Position numbers and translations under genes: made by a program
Source of the DNA: Micromussa lordhowensis
Taxonomy: Eukaryota > Cnidaria > Anthozoa > Scleractinia > Lobophylliidae
Assembly: GCA_964020085.1 (NCBI GenBank)
Contig: OZ026596.1
Span: 16,479,795 to 16,543,794, forward strand
Length of the DNA: 64,000 nucleotides
Direction: 5' to 3'
Notes under the pieces: model-generated
Told to the model about the DNA's origin: nothing
What the model saw: the letters and a program-made list of their open reading frames with translations, nothing else
Database searches by the model: none
Part shown: positions 43,501 through 56,830 of the stretch, piece by piece
Layout: every line of letters starts with the position of its first letter
Numbering within the stretch: the first letter of the stretch is position 1

Positions 43501-46500
43501 AGGGAGCCGAAAAGTCGATTAGTAGAAGGGAGCTGTAAAGTCGATTAGTGGAAGGAAGCCGAAAAGTCGATTAGTAGAAGAGAGCTGAAAAGTCAATTAG
43601 TAGAAGGGAGCCGAAAAGTTAATTAGAAGAAGGGAGCCGAAAAGTCGATTAGTAGAAGGGAGCCGAAAAGTCGATTAGTAAAAGTTAGCCAAAAAATCGA
43701 TTAGTAGAAGGGAGCCGAAAAGTCGATTAGTAGAAGGGAGCCGAAAAGTCGATTAGTAGAAGTTAGCCAAAAAATTGATTAGTTGAAGGGAGCCGAAAAG
43801 ACGATAAGTAGAAGGGAGACGAAAAGACGATTAGTAGAAGTTACCCAAAAAGTCGATTAGTAGAAGGGAGCCGAAAAGTCGATTAGTAGAAGGGAGCTGT
43901 AAAGTCGATTAGTGGAAGGAAGCCGAAAAGTCGATTAGTAGAAGAGAGCTGAAAAGTCGATTAGTAGAAGGGAGCCGAAAAGTTAATTAGAAGAAGGGAG
44001 CCGAAAAGTCGATTAGTAAAAGTTAGCCAAAAAATCGATTAGTAGAAGGGAGCCGAAAAGTCGATTAGTAGAAGGGAGCCGAAAAGTTGATTAGGAATAT
44101 TTAGCCAAAAAATCGATTAGTAGAAGGGAGCCGAAAAGAAAATTAGTAGAAGGGAGCCGAAAAGACGATTAGTAGAAGGGAGCCGCAAAGCCGATTACTA
44201 GAAGGGAGCCGAAAAGACGATTAGTAGAAGGGAGCCGAAAAGACAATTAGTAGAAGGGAGCCGAAAAGACAATTAGTAGAAGGGAGCCGAAAAGACGATT
44301 AGTAGAAGGGAGCCGCAAAGCCGATTAGTAAGAGTTAGCCAAAAAATCGATTAGTAGAAGGGAGCCGAAAAGTCGATTAGTAGAAGGGAGCCGAAAAGTT
44401 GATTAGTAGACGGGAGCCGAAAAGTCGATTAGGAATATTTAGCCAAAAAATCGATTAGTAGAAGGGAGCCGAAAAGAAAATTAGTAGAAGGGAGCCGAAA
44501 AGACGATTAGTAGAAGGGAGCCGCAAAGCCGATTACTAGAAGGGAGCCGAAAAGACGATTAGTAGAAGAGAGCCGAAAAGACAATTAGTAGAAGGGAGCC
44601 GAAAAGACAATTAGTAGAAGGGAGCCGAACAGTCGATTAGTAGAAGGAAGACGAAAAGTCGATTAGTAGAAAGGAGCCGAAAAGTCGATTAGTAGAAGAT
44701 AGCCGAAAACTCGATTAGTAAAAGGAAGCCGGAAAGTCGATTAGTAGAAGGGAGCCGAAAAGTCGATTAGTAGAAGTTACCCAAAAAGTCGATTAGTAGA
44801 ATGGAGCCGAAAAGTCGATTAGTAGAAGGGAGCCGAAAAGTCGATTAGTAGAAGGGAGCCGAAAAGTCGATTAGTAGAAGTTACCCAAAAACTCGATTAG
44901 TAGAAGGGAGCCGAAAAGTCGATTAGTAGAAGGGAGCCGAAAAGTCGATTAGTAGAGGGAAGCCGAAAAGTCGATTAGTAGAAGAGAGCTGAAAAGTCGA
45001 TTAGTAGAAGGGAGCCGAAAAGTTAATTAGAAGAAGGGAGCCGAAAAGTCGATTAGTAGAAGGGAGCCGAAAAGTCGATTAGTAGAAGGGAGCCGAAAAG
45101 TCAATTAGTAGAAGTTAGCCGAAAAGTCGATTAGTAAAAGGGAGCCGAAAAGTCGATTAGTAGAAGGGAGCCGAAAAGTCGTTTAGTAGAAGGGAGCCAA
45201 AAAGTTGATTAGTAGAAGGGAGCCGAAAGGACGATTAGTAGATTAGTAGAAGTTAGCCGAAAATTTAATTAGTAGAAGTTAGCCGAAAAGTCAATTAGTT
45301 AAAGGGAGCCGAAAATACGATTAGTAGAAGGGAGCCGAAAAGACGATTAGTAGAAGGGAGCCGAAAAGACGATTAGTTGAAGGGCGGCAAAGAGACGATT
45401 AGTAGACGGGCGGCGAAGAGACGATTAGAAGAAGGGCGGCAAAAAGTCGATTAGTAGAAGGGAGCCGAAAAGTCGATTAGTAGAAGGGAGCCGAAAAGTC
45501 AATTAGTAGAAGTTAGCCGAAAAGTCGATTAGTAAAAGGGAGCGTAAAAGTCGATTAGTAGAAGTTAGCCGAAAAGTCGATTAGTAGAAGGGAGCCGAAA
45601 AGTCAATTAGTAGAAGTTAGCCGAAAAGTCGATTAGTAGAAGGGAGACGAAAAGTTGGTTGGTAGAAGGGAGCCGAAAAGTCGATTAGTAGAAGTTAGCC
45701 AAAAAGTCGATTAGTAGAAGGGAGACGAAAAGTTGGTTGGTAGAAGGGAGCCGAAAAGACGATAAGTAGAAGGGAGACAAAAAGACGATTAGTAGAAGTT
45801 ACCCAAAAAGTCGATTAGTAGAAGGGAGCCGAAAAGTCGATTAGTAGAAGGGAGCTGAAAAGTCGATTAGTGGAAGGAAGCCGAAAAGTCGATTAGTAGA
45901 AGAGAGCTGAAAAGTCGATTAGTAGAAGGGAGCCGAAAAGTTAATTAGAAGAAGGGAGCCGAAAAGTCGATTAGTAGAAGGGAGCCGAAAAGTCGATTAG
46001 TAAAAGTTAGCCAAAAAATCGATTAGTAGAAGGGAGCCGAAAAGTCGATTAGTAGAAGGGAGCCGAAAAGTTGATTAGTAGAAGGGAGCCGAAAAGTCGA
46101 TTAGGAATATTTAGCCAAAAAATCGATTAGTAGGAGGGAGCCGAAAAGAAAATTAGTAGAAGGGAGCCGAAAAGACGATTAGTAGAAGGGAGCCGCAAAG
46201 CCGATTACTAGAAGGGAGCCGAAAAGACGATTAGTAGAAGGGAGCCGAAAAGACAATTAGTAGAAGGGAGCCGAAAAGGCAATTAGTAGAAGGGAGCCGA
46301 AAAGACGATTAGTAGACGGGCGGCGAAAAGACGATTAGAAGAAGGGCGGCGAAAAGTCGATTAGAAGAAGGGCGGCGAAAAGTCGATTAGAAGAAGGGCG
46401 GCGAAAAGTTGATTAGTAGAAGGGAGCCGAAAAGTCGATTAGTAGAAGTTAGCAGAAAAGTCGATTAGTAAAAGGGAGCCGAAAAGTCGATTAGTAGAAG

Positions 46501-47300
46501 GGAGCCGAGAAGTCGATTAGTAGAAGTTACCCAAAAAGTCAATTAGTAGAAGGGAGCCGAAAAGTCAATTTGTAGAAGGGAGCCGAAAAGTCGATTAGTA
46601 GAAGGAAGCCGAAAAGTCAATTAGTAGAAGAGAGCCGAAAAGTCGATTAGTAGAAGGGAGTCGAAAAGTTAATTAGTAGAAGGGAGCCGAAAAGTCGATT
46701 AGTAGAAGGGAGACGAAAAGTCGATTAGTAGAAGGGAGCCGAAAAGTCGATTAGTAGAAGGGAGCCAAAAAGATGATTAGTAGAAGGGAGCCGAAAGGAC
46801 GATTAGTAGATTAGTAGAAGTTAGCCGAAAAGTCAATTAGTAGAAGTTAGCTGAAAAGTCAATTAGTTAAAGGGAGCCGAAAATACAATTAGTAGAAGGG
46901 AGCCGAAAAGACGATTAGTAGAAGGGAGCCGAAAAGACGATTAGTTGAAGGGCGGCGAAGAGACGATTAGTAGACGGGCGGCGAAGAGACGATTAGAAGA
47001 AGGGCGGCGAAAAGTCGATTAGTAGAAGGGAGCCGAAAAGTCGATTCGTAGAAGTTAGCCGAAAAGTCGATTAGTAAAAGGGAGCCGAAAAGTCGATTAG
47101 TAGAAGGGAGCCGAAAAGTCGTTTAGTAGAAGGGAGCCAAAAAGTTGATTAGTAGAAGGGAGCCGAAAGGACGATTAGTAGATTAGTAGAAGTTAGCCGA
47201 AAAGTCAATTAGTAGAAGTTAGCCGAAAAGTCAATTAGTTAAAGGGAGCCGAAAAGACGATTAGTAGAAGGGAGCAGAAAAGACGATTAGTAGAAGGGAG
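40518..47300. repeat. Long-range duplicated block, copy 1 (~16.4 kb from its partner)
   Basis: Aligns with about 56831-63700. Offset is 16313 bp at the left edge, 16366 near 41645, 16418 from about 42880 to 45540 (GGATGATTAG 42881 and 59299; AGCTGTAAAG 43531 and 59949; AGGAATAT 44093 and 60511; GAAGGAAGACG 44643 and 61061), and 16392 by 46103 and 62495. The steps are whole monomers (26 or 52 bp) or small multiples, as expected for gain and loss by slippage or unequal exchange. Scattered point differences exist, e.g. AGCGTAAAAG at 45541 versus AGCCTAAAAG at 61959. Confidence 0.82.
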
Positions 47301-50300
47301 CCGAATAGACGATTAGTTGAAGGGCGGCGAAAAGTCGATTAGAAGAAGGGCGGCGAAAAGTCGATTAGTAGAAGGGAGCCGAAAAGTCGATTAGTAGAAG
47401 GGAGCCGAAAAGTCGATTAGTAGAAGAAAGCCGAAAAGTCGATTAGTAGAAGAGAGCCGAAAAGTCGATTAGTAGAAGGGAGTCGAAAAGTTAATTAGTA
47501 GAAGGGAGCCGAAAAGTCGATTAGTAGAAGGGAGACGAAAAGTCGATTAGTAGAAGGGAGCCGAAAAGACGATTAGTAGAAGGGAGCCAAAAAGTTGATT
47601 AGTAGAAGGGAGCCGAAAGGATGATTAGTAGATTAGTACAAGTTAGCAGAAAAGTCAATTAGTAGAAGTTAGCCGAAAAGTCAATTAGTTAAAGGGAGCC
47701 GAAAAGACGATTAGTAGAAAGGAGCCGAAAAGACGATTAGTAGAAGGGAGCCGAATAGACGATTAGTTGAAGGGCGGCGAAAAGACGATTAGTAGACGGG
47801 CGGCGAAAAGACGATTAGAAGAAGGGCGGCGAAAAGTCGATTAGAAGAAGGGCGGCGAAAAGTCGATTAGAAGAAGGGCGGCGAAAAGTCGATTAGTAGA
47901 AGGGAGCCGAAAAGTCGATTAGTAGAAGTTAGCAGAAATGTCGATTAGTAAAAGGGAGCCCAAAAGTCGATTAGTAGAAGGGAGCCGAGAAGTCGATTAG
48001 TAGAAGTTACCCAAAAAGTCAATTAGTAGAAGGGAGCCGAAAAGTCAATTTGTAGAAGGGAGCCGAAAAGTCGATTAGTAGAAGGAAGCCGAAAAGTCAA
48101 TTAGTAGAAGGGAGCCGAAAAGTCGATTAGTAGAAGGGAGACGAAAAGTTGGTTGGTAGAAGGGAGCCAAAAAGTCGATTAGTAGAAGTTAGCCAAAAAA
48201 TTGATTAGTTGAAGGGAGCCGAAAAGACGATAAGTAGAAGGGAGACGAAAAGACGATTAGTAGAAGTTACCCAAAAAGTCGATTAGTAGAAGGGAGCCGA
48301 AAAGTCGATTAGTAGAAGGGAGCTGTAAAGTCGATTAGTGGAAGGAAGCCGAAAAGTCGATTAGTAGAAGAGAGCTGAAAAGTCGATTAGTAGAAGGGAG
48401 CCGAAAAGTTAATTAGAAGAAGGGAGCCGAAAAGTCGATTAGTAGAAGGGAGCCGAAAAGTCGATTAGTAAAAGTTAGCCAAAAAATCGATTAGTAGAAG
48501 GGAGCCGAAAAGTCGATTAGTAGAAGGGAGCCGAAAAGTTGATTAGTAGAAGGGAGCCGAAAAGTCGATTAGGAATATTTAGCCAAAAAATCGATTAGTA
48601 GAAGGGAGCCGAAAAGAAAATTAGTAGAAGGGAGCCGAAAAGACGATTAGTAGAAGGGAGCCGCAAAGCCGATTACTAGAAGGGAGCCGAAAAGACGATT
48701 AGTAGAAGGGAGCCGAAAAGACAATTAGTAGAAGGGAGCCGAAAAGACAATTAGTAGAAGGGAGCCGAAAAGACGATTAGTAGAAGGGAGCCGCAAAGCC
48801 GATTAGTAAGAGTTAGCAAAAAAAATCGATTAGTAGAAGGGAGCCGAAAAGTCGATTAGTAGAAGGAAGCCGAAAAGTTGATTAGTAGACGGGAGCTGAA
48901 AAGTCGATTAGGAATATTTAGCCAAAAAATCGATTAGTAGAAGGGAGCCGAAAGGACGATTAGTAGATTAGTAGAAGTTAGCCCAAAAGTCAATTAGTTC
49001 AAGGGAGCCGAAAAGACGATTAGTAGAAGGGAGCCGAAAAGACGATTAGTAGAAGGGAGCCGAATAGACGATTAGTTGAAGGGCGGCGAAAAGACGATTA
49101 GTAGACGGGCGGCGAAAAGACGATTAGAAGAAGGGCGGCGAAAAGTCGATTAGAAGAAGGGCGGCGAAAAGTCGATTAGAAGAAGGGCGGCGAAAAGTTG
49201 ATTAGTAGAAGGGAGCCGAAAAGTCGATTAGTAGAAGTTAGCAGAAAAGTCGATTAGTAAAAGGGAGCCGAAAAGTCGATTAGTAGAAGGGAGCCGAGAA
49301 GTCGATTAGTAGAAGTTACCCAAAAAGTCAATTAGTAGAAGGGAGCCGAAAAGTCAATTTGTAGAAGGGAGCCGAAAAGTCGATTAGTAGAAGGAAGCCG
49401 AAAAGTCGATTAGTAGAAGAGAGCCGAAAAGTCGATTAGTAGAAGGGAGTCGAAAAGTTAATTAGTAGAAGGGAGCCGAAAAGTCGATTAGTAGAAGGGA
49501 GACGAAAAGTCGATTAGTAGAAGGGAGCCGAAAAGTTGATTAGTAGAAGGGAGCCGAAAAGTCGATTAGTAATATTTAGCCAAAAAATCGATTAGTAGAA
49601 GGGAGCCGAAAAGAAAATTAGTAGAAGGGAGCCGAAAAGACGATTAGTAGAAGGGAGCCGCAAAGCCGATTACTAGAAGGGAGCCGAAAAGACGATTAGT
49701 AGAAGGGAGCCGAAAAGACGATTAGTAGAAGGGAGCCGAAAAGACGATTAGTAGAAGGGAGCCGAAAAGACGATTAGTAGAAGGGAGCCGAAAAGACGAT
49801 TAGTACAAGGGAGCCGAAAAGACGATTAGTAGAAAAGAGCCGAAAAGTCGATTAGTAGAAGGGAGCCGAAAAGTCGATTAGTAGAAGGGAGCCGAAAAGT
49901 CGATTAGTACAAGGGAGCCGAAAAGTCGATTAGTAGAAGGGAGCAGAAAAGTCGTTTAGTAGAAGGGAGCCAAAAAGTTGATTAGTAGAAGGGAGCCGAA
50001 AGGACGATTAGTAGATTAGTAGAAGTTAGCCGAAAAGTCAATTAGTAGAAGTTAGCCGAAAAGTCAATTAGTTAAAGGGAGCCGAAAATACGATTAGTAG
50101 AAGGGAGCCGAAAAGACGATTAGTAGAAGGGAGCCGAAAAGTCAATTAGTAGAAGTTACCCAAAAAGTCGATTAGTAGAAGGGAGCCGAAAACTCGATTA
50201 GTAGAAGGGAGCCGAAAAGTCGATTAGTAGAAGTTAGCCGAAAAGTCGATTAGTAAAAGGGAGCCGAAAAGTCGATTAATAGAAGGGAGCCGAAAAGTCG

Positions 50301-53300
50301 GTTAGTAGAAGGGAGCGAAAAAGTTGATTAGTAGAAGGGAGCCGAAAGGACGATTAGTAGATTAGTAGAAGTCAGCCGAAAAGTCAATTAGTTCAAGGGA
50401 GCCGAAAAGACGATTAGTAGAAGGGAGCCGAAAAGACGATTAGTAGAAGGGAGCCGAATAGACGATTAGTTGAAGGGCGGCGAAAAGACGATTAGTAGAC
50501 GGGCGGCAAAAAGACGATTAGAAGAAGGGCGGCGAAAAGTCGATTAGAAGAAGGGCGGCGAAAAGTCGATTAGAAGAAGGGCGGCGAAAAGTTGATTAGT
50601 AGAAGGGAGCCGAAAAGTCGATTAGTAGAAGTTAGCAGAAAAGTCGATTAGTAAAAGGGAGCCGAAAAGTCGATTAGTAGAAGGGAGCCGAGAAGTCGAT
50701 TAGTAGAAGTTACCCAAAAAGTCAATTAGTAGAAGGGAGCCGAAAAGTCAATTTGTAGAAGGGAGCCGAAAAGTCGATTAGTAGAAGGGAGACGAAAAGT
50801 CGATTAGTAGAAGAGAGCCGAAAAGTCGATTAGTAGAAGGGAGCCAAAAAGATGATTAGTAGAAGGGAGCCGAAAGGACGATTAGTAGATTAGTAGAAGT
50901 TAGCCGAAAAGTCAATTAGTAGAAGTTAGCTGAAAAGTCAATTAGTTAAAGGGAGCCGAAAATACGATTAGTAGAAGGGAGCCGAAAAGACGATTAGTAG
51001 AAGGGAGCCGAAAAGACGATTAGTTGAAGGGCGGCGAAGAGACGATTAGTAGACGGGCGGCGAAGAGACGATTAGAAGAAGGGCGGCGAAAAGTCGATTA
51101 GTAGAAGGGAGCCGAAAAGTCGATTAGTAGAAGGGAGCCGAAAAGTCGATTAGTAGAAGTTAGCCGAAAAGTCGATTAGTAAAAGGGAGCCTAAAAGTCG
51201 ATTAGTAGAAGTTAGCCGAAAAGTCGATTAGTAGAAGGGAGCCGAAAAGTCAATTAGTAGAAGTTAGCCGAAAAGTCGATTAGTAAAAGGCAGCCGAAAA
51301 GTCGATTAGTAGAAGGGAGCCGAAAAGTCGATTAGTAGAAGGGAGCCGAAAAGTTGATTAGTAGAAGGGAGCCGAAAAGTCGATTAGTAATATTTAGCCA
51401 AAAAATCGATTAGTAGAAGGGAGCCGAAAAGAAAATTAGTAGAAGGGAGCCGAAAAGACGATTAGTAGAAGGGAGCTGCAAAGCCGATTACTAGAAGGGA
51501 GCCGAAAAGACGATTAGTAGAAGGGAGCCGAAAAGACGATTAGTAGAAGGGAGCCGAAAGGACGATTAGTAGAAGGGAGCCGAAAAGACGATTAGTAGAA
51601 GGGAGCCGAAAAGACGATTAGTAGAAGGGAGCCGAAAAGACGATTAGTAGAAAAGAGCCGAAAAGTCGATTAGTAGAAGGGAGCCGAAAAGTCGATTAGT
51701 AGAAGGGAGCCGAAAAGTCGATTAGTACAAGGGAGCCGAAAAGTCGATTAGTAGAAGGGAGCCGAAAAGTCGTTTAGTAGAAGGGAGCCAAAAAGTTGAT
51801 TAGTAGAAGGGAGCCGAAAGGACGATTAGTAGATTAGTAGAAGTTAGCCGAAAAGTCAATTAGTAGAAGTTAGCCGAAAAGTCAATTAGTTAAAGGGAGC
51901 CGAAAATACGATTAGTAGAAGGGAGCCGAAAGGACGATTAGTAGAAGGGAGCCGAAAAGACGATTAGTACAAGGGAGCCAAAAAGACGATTAGTAGAAAG
52001 GAACCAAAATGTCGATTAGTAGAAGGGAGCCGAACAGTCGATTAGTAGAAGGAAGACGAAAAGTCGATTAGTAGAAAGGAGCCGAAAAGTCGATTAGTAG
52101 AAGATAGCCGAAAACTCGATTAGTAAAAGGGAGCCGAAAAGTCGATTAGTAGAAGTTACCCAAAAAGTCGATTAGTAGAATGGAGCCGAAAAGTCCATTA
52201 GTAGAAGGGAGCCGAAAAGTCGATTAGTAGAAGGGAGCCGAAAAGTCGATTAGTAGAAGTTACCCAAAAAGTCGATTAGTAGAAGGGAGCCGAAAAGTCG
52301 ATTAGTAGAAGGGAGCCGAAAAGTCGATTAGTAGAGGGAAGCCGAAAAGTCGATTAGTAGAAGAGAGCTGAAAAGTCGATTAGTAGAAGGGAGCCGAAAA
52401 GTTAATTAGAAGAAGGGAGCCGAAAAGTCGATTAGTAGAAGAGAGCTGAAAAGTCAATTAGTAGAAGTTAGCCGAAAAGTCGATTAGTAAAAGGGAGCCG
52501 AAAAGTCGATTAGTAGAAGGGAGCCAAAAAGTCGTTTAGTAGAAGGGAGCCAAAAAGTTGATTAGTAGAAGAGAGCCGAAAGGACGATTAGTAGATTAGT
52601 AGAAGTTAGCCGAAAATTTAATTAGTAGAAGTTAGCCGAAAAGTCAATTAGTTAAAGGGAGCCGAAAATACGATTAGTAGAAGGGAGCCGAAAAGACGAT
52701 TAGTAGAAGGGAGCCGAAAAGACGATTAGTTGAAGGGCGGCGAAGAGACGATTAGTAGACGGGCGGCGAAGAGACGATTAGAAGAAGGGCGGCGAAAAGT
52801 CGATTAGTAGAAGGGAGCCGAAAAGTCGATTAGTAGAAGGGAGCCGAAAAGTCCATTAGTAGAAGTTAGCCGAAAAGTCGATTAGTAAAAGGGAGCCTAA
52901 AAGTCGATTAGTAGAAGTTAGCCGAAAAGTCGATTAGTAGAAGGGAGCCGAAAAGTCAATTAGTAGAAGTTAGCCGAAAAGTCGATTAGTAAAAGAAAGC
53001 CGAAAAGTCGATTAGTAGAAGGGAGCCGAAAAGTCGATTAGTAGAAGGGAGCCGAAAAGTTGATTAGTAGAAGGGAGCCGAAAAGTCGATTAGTAATATT
53101 TAGCCAAAAAATCGATTAGTAGAAGGGAGCCGAAAAGAAAATTAGTAGAAGGGAGCCGAAAAGACGATTAGTAGAAGGGAGCCGCAAAGCCGATTACTAG
53201 AAGGGAGCCGAAAAGACGATTAGTAGAAGGGAGCCGAAAAGACGATTAGTAGAAGGGAGCCGAAAAGACGATTAGTAGAAGGGAGCCGAAAAGACGATTA

Positions 53301-56300
53301 GTAGAAGGGAGCCGAAAAGACGATTAGTAGAAGGGAGCCGAAAAGACGATTAGTAGAAAAGAGCCGAAAAGTCAATTAGTAGAAGGGAGCCGAAAAGTCG
53401 ATTAGTAGAAGGGAGCCGAAAAGTCGATTAGTACAAGGGAGCCGAAAAGTCGATTGGTAGAAGGGAGCCGAAAAGTCGTTTAGTAGAAGGGAGCCAAAAA
53501 GTTGATTAGTAGAAGGGAGCCGAAAGGACGATTAGTAGATTAGTAGAAGTTAGCCGAAAAGTCAATTAGTTAAAGGGAGCCGAAAATACGATTAGTAGAA
53601 GGGAGCCGAAAAGACGATTAGTAGAAGGGAGCCGAAAAGTCGATTAGTAGAAGTTACCCAAAAAGTCGATTAGTAGAAGGGAGCCGAAAACTCGATTAGT
53701 AGAAGGGAGCCGAAAAGTCGATTAGTAGAAGTTAGCCGAAAAGTCGATTAGTAAAAGGGAGCCGAAAAGTCGATTAGTAGAAGGGAGCCGAAAAGTCGGT
53801 TAGTAGAAGGGAGCGAAAAGTTTATTAGTAGAAGGGAGCCGAAAGGACGATTAGTAGATTAGTAGAAGTTAGCCCAAAAGTCAATTAGTTCAAGGGAGCC
53901 GAAAAGACGATTAGTAGAAGGGAGCCGAAAAGACGATTAGTAGAAGGGAGCCGAATAGACGATTAGTTGAAGGGCGGCGAAAAGACGATTAGTAGACGGG
54001 CGGCAAAAAGACGATTAGAAGAAGGGCGGCGAAAAGTCGATTAGAAGAAGGGCGGCGAAAAGTCGATTAGAAGAAGGGCGGCGAAAAGTTGATTAGTAGA
54101 AGGGAGCCGAAAAGTCGATTAGTAGAAGTTAGCAGAAAAGTCGATTAGTAAAAGGGAGCCGAAAAGTCGATTAGTAGAAGGGAGCCGAGAAGTCGATTAG
54201 TAGAAGTTACCCAAAAAGTCAATTAGTAGAAGGGAGCCGAAAAGTCAATTTGTAGAAGGGAGCCGAAAAGTCGATTAGTAGAAGGAAGCCGAAAAGTCGA
54301 TTAGTAGAAGAGAGCCGAAAAGTCGATTAGTAGAAGGGAGTCGAAAAGTTAATTAGTAGAAGGGAGCCGAAAAGTCGATTAGTAGAAGGGAGACGAAAAG
54401 TCGATTAGTAGAAGGGAGCCGAAAAGTCGATTAGTAAAAGGGAGCCAAAAAGATGATTAGTAGAAGGGAGCCGAAAGGACGATTAGTAGATTAGTAGAAG
54501 TTAGCCGAAAAGTTAATTAGTAGAAGTTAGCTGAAAAGTCAATTAGTTAAAGGGAGCCGAAAATACGATTAGTAGAAAGGAGCCGAAAAGACGATTAGTA
54601 GAAGGGAGCCGAAAAGACGATTAGTTGAAGGGCGGCGAAGAGACGATTAGTAGACGGGCGGCGAAGAGACGATTAGAAGAAGGGCGGCGAAAAGTCGATT
54701 AGTAGAAGGGAGCCGAAAAGTCGATTAGTAGAAGGGAGCCGAAAAGTCGATTAGTAGAAGTTAGCCGAAAAGTCGATTAGTAAAAGGGAGCCTAAAAGTC
54801 GATTAGTAGAAGTTAGCCGAAAAGTCGATTAGTAGAAGGGAGCCGAAAAGTCAATTAGTAGAAGTTAGCCGAAAAGTCGATTAGGAAAAGGGAGCCGAAA
54901 AGTCGATTAGTAGAAGGGAGCCGAAAAGTCGATTAGTAGAAGGGAGCCGAAAAGTTGATTAGTAGAAGGGAGCCGAAAAGTCGATTAGTAATATTTAGCC
55001 AAAAAATCGATTAGTAGAAGGGAGCCGAAAAGAAAATTAGTAGAAGGGAGCCGAAAAGAAAATTAGTAGAAGGGAGCCGAAAAGACGATTAGTAGAAGGG
55101 AGCCGCAAAGCCGATTACTAGAAGGGAGCCGAAAAGACGGTTAGTAGAAGGGAGCCGAAAAGACGATTAGTAGAAGGGAGCCGAAAAGACGATTAGTAGA
55201 AGGGAGCCGAAAAGACGATTAGTAGAAGGGAGCCGAAAAGACGATTAGTACAAGGGAGCCGAAAAGACGATTAGTAGAAAAGAGCCGAAAAGTCGATTAG
55301 TAGAAGGGAGCCGAAAAGTTGATTAGTAGAAGGGAGCCGAAAAGTCGATTAGTACAAGGGAGCCGAAAAGTCGATTAGTAGAAGGGAGCCGAAAAGTCGT
55401 TTAGTAGAAGGGAGCCAAAAAGTTGATTAGTAGAAGGGAGCCGAAAGGACGATTAGTAGATTAGTAGAAGTTAGCCGAAAAGTCAATTAGTAGAAGTTAG
55501 CCGAAAAGTCAATTAGTTAAAGGGAGCCGAAAATACGATTAGTAGAAGGGAGCCGAAAAGACGATTAGTAGAAGGGAGCCGAAAAGTCAATTAGTAGAAG
55601 TTACCCAAAAAGTCGATTAGTAGAAGGGAGCCGAAAACTCGATTAGTAGAAGGGAGCCGAAAAGTCGATTAGTAGAAGTTAGCCGAAAAGTCGATTAGTA
55701 AAAGGGAGCAGAAAAGTCGATTAATAGAAGGGAGCCGAAAAGTCGGTTAGTAGAAGGGAGCGAAAAAGTTGATTAGTAGAAGGGAGCCGAAAGGACGATT
55801 AGTAGATTAGTAGAAGTCAGCCGAAAAGTCAATTAGTTCAAGGGAGCCGAAAAGACGATTAGTAGAAGGGAGCCGAAAAGACGATTAGTAGAAGGGAGCC
55901 GAATAGACGATTAGTTGAAGGGCGGCGAAAAGACGATTAGTAGACGGGCGGCAAAAAGACGATTAGAAGAAGGGCGGCGAAAAGTCGATTAGAAGAAGGG
56001 CGGCGAAAAGTCGATTAGAAGAAGGGCGGCGAAAAGTTGATTAGTAGAAGGGAGCCGAAAAGTCGATTAGTAGAAGTTAGCAGAAAAGTCTATTAGTAAA
56101 AGGGAGCCGAAAAGTCGATTAGTAGAAGGGAGCCGAGAAGTCGATTAGTAGAAGTTACCCAAAAAGTCAATTAGTAGAAGGGAGCCGAAAAGTCAATTTG
56201 TAGAAGGGAGCCGAAAAGTCGATTAGTAGAAGGGAGACGAAAAGTCGATTAGTAGAAGAGAGCCGAAAAGTCGATTAGTAGAAGGGAGCCAAAAAGATGA

Positions 56301-56830
56301 TTAGTAGAAGGGAGCCGAAAGGACGATTAGTAGATTAGTAGAAGTTAGCCGAAAAGTCAATTAGTAGAAGTTAGCTGAAAAGTCAATTAGTTAAAGGGAG
56401 CCGAAAATACGATTAGTAGAAGGGAGCCGAAAAGACGATTAGTAGAAGGGAGCCGAAAAGACGATTAGTTGAAGGGCGGCGAAGAGACGATTAGTAGACG
56501 GGCGGCGAAGAGACGATTAGAAGAAGGGCGGCGAAAAGTCGATTAGTAGAAGGGAGCCGAAAAGTCGATTAGTAGAAGGGAGCCGAAAAGTCGATTAGTA
56601 GAAGTTAGCCGAAAAGTCGATTAGTAAAAGGGAGCCTAAAAGTCGATTAGTAGAAGTTAGCCGAAAAGTCGATTAGTAGAAGGGAGCCGAAAAGTCAATT
56701 AGTAGAAGTTAGCCGAAAAGTCGATTAGTAAAAGGCAGCCGAAAAGTCGATTAGTAGAAGGGAGCCGAAAAGTCGATTAGTAGAAGGGAGCCGAAAAGTT
56801 GATTAGTAGAAGGGAGCCGAAAAGTCGATT
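47301..56830. repeat. Domain B segment between the two 16.4-kb-spaced blocks
   Basis: Uninterrupted satellite made of the same ordered sub-units. From about 49568 it follows the order seen at about 27.4-36 kb (AGTAATATTT markers at 49568, 51386, 53092, 54987 and 56831), including the GAAAGGAACCAAAATGTC stretch at about 51996 that is otherwise seen only at 26281 and 31501. No gene or second mobile element is visible. Confidence 0.8.
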